From the NCBI RefSeq assembly GCF_003666605.1, contig NZ_RCIV01000024.1, positions 1-35,007 of the forward strand: DNA of 35,007 bases, given 5' to 3'. The translations under genes were made by a program, and so were the position numbers. The stretch comes from Propionibacterium australiense (GTDB lineage: Bacteria; Actinomycetota; Actinomycetes; Propionibacteriales; Propionibacteriaceae). Each line of letters starts with the position of its first letter. Within the stretch, counting starts at the first letter, position 1. Under the pieces are notes generated by a model. It was given only the letters and a program-made list of their open reading frames with translations, was not told the origin of the DNA and ran no database searches. This document shows, piece after piece, positions 31,845 to 35,007 of the stretch.

Positions 31845-33923
31845 TCAGTCCTTGTCCTCGCCTGATTCGTTGCCGGTGGTCTTCGGCTCGAGGTGGAAGA
31901 CCAGGTCGTCGGTGTCCAAGCCCATCGTGTGGAAGAGGCCGCGAAGAATCCTCATCTTCCCGCTCGTACTGTTCCACACGGACACGTCCACGCCGGGAGC
32001 CACTTCGACGTAGCCGTCCTCCGGTTCGCTCTGCACCGCCCGAATGCGGAATTGCGTTGTCGTCGCTGCATGACTGCGCACGGCGGCGGGGTCCTGCCGG
32101 GCAAGTATGGCGATGACACCGGTGAGCATCTGCCGCCACGTGGTCACGGGGTACGTGGCACCGTCGTACTCCCAGCCGCGGAGGGTGCGCCCGGTAAAGC
32201 TGTCTTCCTCGCCCATCGGCACCACGTCGCGCGTGTCACGAGGAGGGCTGTAGTGAACGGCCGGCTCGGGCCAGCACGCCATTGCGAGGGCAGAGAGTTC
32301 GGCGCCACGTGAACGCATCTGTTCCTCGCCCCACGTGTCGATGTCGCGGAGCATGTTGTTGATGCGGTACGGGGAGTCTCTGAATCCCTGCTCGCAGTCG
32401 CGTTTGTGCCGGAAGGAGGCGTTGGAGTAGTTCGCGTTGTACCCGGTCACCGTGAGGTTGCCCAGCCTGTGGAGCCAGGTGTCGTGCACGTGTGCGCCGC
32501 CGCCGAGACTATCGATCCATTCTTGGTTCAGTGTCTGCGGCATGATGTGCTCGACGCTGATGTCACCGGCTGCCAGCGCTCCCGCGATGTCCCGGGTGTC
32601 TTTCGAGGCGCCGTTCTCCAGGCACTCCCAGAAGTAGTTCCTCTGGGCGGCCGAGATGTGGTAGAAATCCTTCTCCGCGAGGGCCACGCCGAACATCTGG
32701 TCGCCCGGGAAGATCGCCGTGCCCTGTCTGCTCGCCAGCAGGTACACGATGATCTCGGGCAGCGAGTCACCGTCCTCGTGTTTCTTCACGGCTTCACGCC
32801 AGACCAGTGCGAACACCTTGTTAAGGGCGTTGGTCGGCAACCCGCACACCCACCTGCGGGTGAGGTAGGTGTCGACCACGGCCAGCACCTTCAGCAGCTC
32901 ATCGGCAGTGAAGTCTCCCCTCCGGTAGGCGTCCATGACGGGGAGCAGGAGGGGCATGGTGACCGTCCGGTCCACCAGGTTGAAGCGGCGCAGCAGACGG
33001 TCGACGCGCTGCTCACCGACCATCGCCTTCCGCAGGTCTCGGTAATGCCGGGCATGAGTGCGCATCTGCGCGAGGATGTCGCGCACTAGGCGCTCGGAAG
33101 CACGAACGTAGGCTCGGAACTCCTCGTAGAGACGGTCCTTCTTGGGTGTGCGGCCGAGCCGAGCGGTGAGCCAGTGGCGGATGAACTCGGAGCTGTCGTA
33201 GTCGACGTCTTGCTCCATGGGGTTCCAGTACTGCTCGTAGAGTTCTTCCTGGTCTTGTGGGTTCTGCCCCATGAGCACGAAGTTGCGGATCATGTCGGCC
33301 TGGGTGAGGTCGAGGCCGGTGGAGTTGAGGCTCTCGAAGATGAGTTGGGCGTCGTCGCTCTCCTCCAGCTGTAGGCGCATCACCTGAAGTTTGCGGATGG
33401 CGTCGAAGAGCTGCCGGGGCTCGGCTTCGCGTCGGCCGAGGCGTTCGACGAAGTAGCGGTAGTTCGCCGTGAGGTTGGATGTCTCGTCAAGGTCAAGCCC
33501 GTCTGCGAACAGCTTCTCGTAGGCGCTGGCATCGGCCTTCACCGGCTTCAGTTTGAGCTTGCGACCGTTGGCCGCGTGCTTGGAGTTGAGGAAGTCGTCA
33601 CGGATCCACTCGGCAAGATCGGGGTCAGGTTCAAGTGTGCCGTCGGCCAGGCAGTTGTGGAGCGCGAGAAAGAGCAGATTCACCGTGGTGAGACGCTGCT
33701 GACCGTCGATGATGGTCATCTCGCCGATGGCGCCCTCGATCTTGTAGACGATGGAGCCGAAGAAGTGGTTCGGGCGGGAGTTCTCGATGACGTCGAGCAG
33801 GTCGTCGAAGAGACGAGCGCAGTTGCCCTTCTTCCAGTCGTAGTTGCGCTGGTAGACGGGGATGACGAGGCACCTGTCCTTGCCCTCGAAGACATCGGTG
33901 AGCGCCTGGAGCGATCCTTGCAC
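31845..33923 (-). CDS. DUF262/DUF1524 (GmrSD/SspE-like) nucleotide-dependent nuclease
   Basis: 692 residues from the GTG at 33923. The DUF262 ParB-like domain has IPVYQRNYDW (21-30), FGSIV, IIDGQQRLTT (71-80) and FESLNSTGLDLTQADMIRNF. The DUF1524 HNH-like domain has VEHIMPQT near 456, HRLGNLTVTGYN and SNASFRHKRD. A further ~100-residue C-terminal part (GRTLRGWEYDGATYPVTTW, then ILARQDPAA) resembles RAMA-like modules seen in modification-dependent systems. GmrSD and SspE proteins hydrolyse NTPs and nick or cut modified or invading DNA. The GTG stands two bases after the methyltransferase stop, with GAGG upstream. The frame is open further but overlaps the methyltransferase sequence. Confidence 0.85.
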   Translation of the reverse strand: MQGSLQALTDVFEGKDRCLVIPVYQRNYDWKKGNCARLFDDLLDVIENSRPNHFFGSIVYKIEGAIGEMTIIDGQQRLTTVNLLFLALHNCLADGTLEPDPDLAEWIRDDFLNSKHAANGRKLKLKPVKADASAYEKLFADGLDLDETSNLTANYRYFVERLGRREAEPRQLFDAIRKLQVMRLQLEESDDAQLIFESLNSTGLDLTQADMIRNFVLMGQNPQDQEELYEQYWNPMEQDVDYDSSEFIRHWLTARLGRTPKKDRLYEEFRAYVRASERLVRDILAQMRTHARHYRDLRKAMVGEQRVDRLLRRFNLVDRTVTMPLLLPVMDAYRRGDFTADELLKVLAVVDTYLTRRWVCGLPTNALNKVFALVWREAVKKHEDGDSLPEIIVYLLASRQGTAIFPGDQMFGVALAEKDFYHISAAQRNYFWECLENGASKDTRDIAGALAAGDISVEHIMPQTLNQEWIDSLGGGAHVHDTWLHRLGNLTVTGYNANYSNASFRHKRDCEQGFRDSPYRINNMLRDIDTWGEEQMRSRGAELSALAMACWPEPAVHYSPPRDTRDVVPMGEEDSFTGRTLRGWEYDGATYPVTTWRQMLTGVIAILARQDPAAVRSHAATTTQFRIRAVQSEPEDGYVEVAPGVDVSVWNSTSGKMRILRGLFHTMGLDTDDLVFHLEPKTTGNESGEDKD

Positions 33924-33925
33924 GA

Positions 33926-34880
33926 TCAGCCTCGACTTTCCGATGCGGCCATGCGCCGCTCGAACTCGGCGTAGGCCGCACGCATATCTGCTTCGCGGTC
34001 GTAGGTACGGAAGGGCAGTTCGTACGTGTAGGTATTGCCCGACGCGTTCGTGGCTGTGCGCTCCTCCCATGTGATGGAGTCCCCCACTTTCCGCCATGTG
34101 GTGAGCACGTCGTTGGGGACGAGGCGACCGTTGGCGTCGTAGAAGTATTTGTCGTGGTCGTAGCCGTAGAGGACGGCGAACTGGGTGCGGTAGATCGTGC
34201 ACAGCTCATCGGCTGTGACGCCGAGCATGAGGGCAACGAGGGCGTCGATCTCGACGAGGGCTTGGCGGCGGTCGATAGCACGGCGCAGGAAGGTGCTTGA
34301 CTTCCACTCAGGTGTCACGTCGCCGAGCTTGACACCGGAATTCACCGTCAGTGCCCATGAGTCCAGGGTGAACTTGGGACGCCAACAAGCAGACCAGAGA
34401 TCAGTATAAGCAGTGGTGGCGCAATTGAGACGCAAAGCGCGGAGCAATAGCTCTGAGGCCAAGGGGTGATCAGGATCAGGCGCTGGAAGTCGATCAAACA
34501 CACTTTGATAGATGCCGCTCTTAGGGGCAGCCCGGACGGAGAAGTCAAGGAGTAGTGATGATGTGAACGCTCCGACCTGCACAAGACGGGGCCAAGAGAT
34601 CCCACCGATACTGAAGACTCCATTAATATGCATGGCACCCACCGGTATTATTGCAGCCATCAAAGTCCGTTCATTGGCACTATCCGCCATGGCACGCCAT
34701 GCTTGCTAAACGATAATATTCACACGCTGATTTATGAGCCCAGCGAGTGTAGCTTGTACCGAAGGCCATACGATCACCGACCAGCGCATATGAAGCAGCC
34801 GGAACAAAATCTGGAGGCAATCTTTCAAGATCAACTAAGGACCAATCATTCTTAGCCGTCGAATTGGGTTGCTTATACAC
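33926..34880 (-). pseudogene. C-terminal remnant of a large adenine-specific DNA methyltransferase, frameshifted
   Basis: Two adjacent frames give a continuous protein only if 4 bases are removed. The first ends ...ACEYYRLA, and the second resumes with WRAMADSANERTLMAAIIP, the conserved YRLAWRxMAxxxxxRTLxxAIIP segment of Eco57I/PglX/DrmMI-like methyltransferases. Between them AGCA is duplicated in tandem (34700-34707). The end (EIDALVALMLGVTADELCTIYRTQF) is also typical of the C-terminal target-recognition part. About 310 residues remain of a protein normally over 1000; the catalytic NPPY part is absent. The upstream frame closes near 34890, where IS-like sequence begins. GC is clearly lower than in the helicase genes. 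Confidence 0.72.
34700..34707 (-). repeat. Tandem (AGCA)2 causing the methyltransferase frameshift
   Basis: On the minus strand the sequence TTTAGCAAGCATGG contains two direct copies of AGCA. Removing one copy restores the conserved reading frame exactly. This is either an inactivating slip or a very short switchable repeat. Confidence 0.7.
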
Positions 34881-34884
34881 TGAG

Positions 34885-35007
34885 GGTTATTCAAAACTCT
34901 TGGTTTGAGGGGTGATCTTGGAGGCTATTTCACCAGTATGGGCGTGTCATGATAAAAGGTGAGGGCCTGCCACAGAGATAATTGGGTTACCAAACACTCG
35001 ACAATCT
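34885..35007. mobile_element. Possible end of an insertion sequence cutting the methyltransferase
   Basis: From about 34884 (GAGGGTTATTCAAAACTC...) the composition turns AT-richer. All three minus-strand frames carry stops, and none continues the methyltransferase. The sequence looks like a terminal inverted repeat followed by non-coding IS DNA, but I could not assign a family or find the transposase within the remaining bases. Confidence 0.35.

Noticed and set aside
29002-32139. 1045-codon minus-strand frame overlapping the giant helicase
   Set aside because: It is an alternate frame of the helicase gene, Arg/Pro/His-rich with no domain pattern.
33924-34202. Upstream extension of the DUF262 protein to 34202
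   Set aside because: This part is Arg/His-rich, overlaps the real methyltransferase C-terminus, and the GTG at 33923 directly after the methyltransferase stop fits the family N-terminus.
34680-34880. Separate small gene of 66 codons upstream of the methyltransferase remnant
   Set aside because: Its end (ACEYYRLA) continues the conserved methyltransferase motif once the AGCA duplication is removed, so it is part of the same broken gene.

Overview
The window comes from a high-GC actinomycete. Most of it is roughly 70% G+C by eye, the coding strands show strong G/C third positions, and it carries the actinobacterial sets oligoribonuclease, MurT-GatD, and DUF3618 with a GroES-like gene and a BCP peroxiredoxin. 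Many genes also start leaderless, with a TAnnnT box 6-8 bases before the start codon. A member of the Propionibacteriaceae or a near relative is my best guess; this is inferred, not proven.

Layout. At 1-127 is the 3' end of an IS3-family insertion sequence. From 413 to 20241 the DNA looks like ordinary chromosome: two overlapping dynamin-like membrane GTPases, a PrsW-family intramembrane protease, tRNA-Arg, an MFS exporter, oligoribonuclease, tRNA-His, a GNAT acetyltransferase, a small membrane protein with a Gln/Tyr/Pro-rich tail, murT-gatD (lipid II amidation), a P1B-type metal ATPase with an operator-like palindrome and a downstream ArsR/SmtB sensor, tRNA-Lys, a GroES-like protein overlapping a DUF3618 protein, a one-Cys BCP peroxiredoxin, two large TPR paralogues built from exact 42-residue repeats, a GlsB/YeaQ protein between them, and tRNA-Leu(UAG).

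Directly after tRNA-Leu an accessory, defence-like island begins and runs to the window end. First come small modules: a MazEF-like pair whose toxin is cut to about half length, a HepT/HTH-MNT (HEPN/nucleotidyltransferase) pair, a SUKH (SMI1/KNR4) protein and a HicAB pair. All three toxin-antitoxin promoters are leaderless and each carries a perfect palindrome over or touching the -10 box.

The island then holds a tightly coupled four-gene operon on the minus strand, about 11.6 kb long. In transcription order it encodes the C-terminal remnant of a large adenine-specific DNA methyltransferase, a DUF262/DUF1524 (GmrSD/SspE-like) nuclease, a 2105-residue DEAD-box/DUF1998 helicase with a C-terminal Vsr/DUF559-like nuclease region, and a UvrD-like helicase with an N-terminal RelE/ParE-like domain. 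The combination recalls Druantia, DISARM and BREX but matches none of them exactly as I know them. It is the strongest candidate here for an undescribed antiphage system. The methyltransferase is truncated near what looks like another insertion sequence and is frameshifted by a 4-base tandem duplication, so in this strain the system may be disarmed or modification-less.
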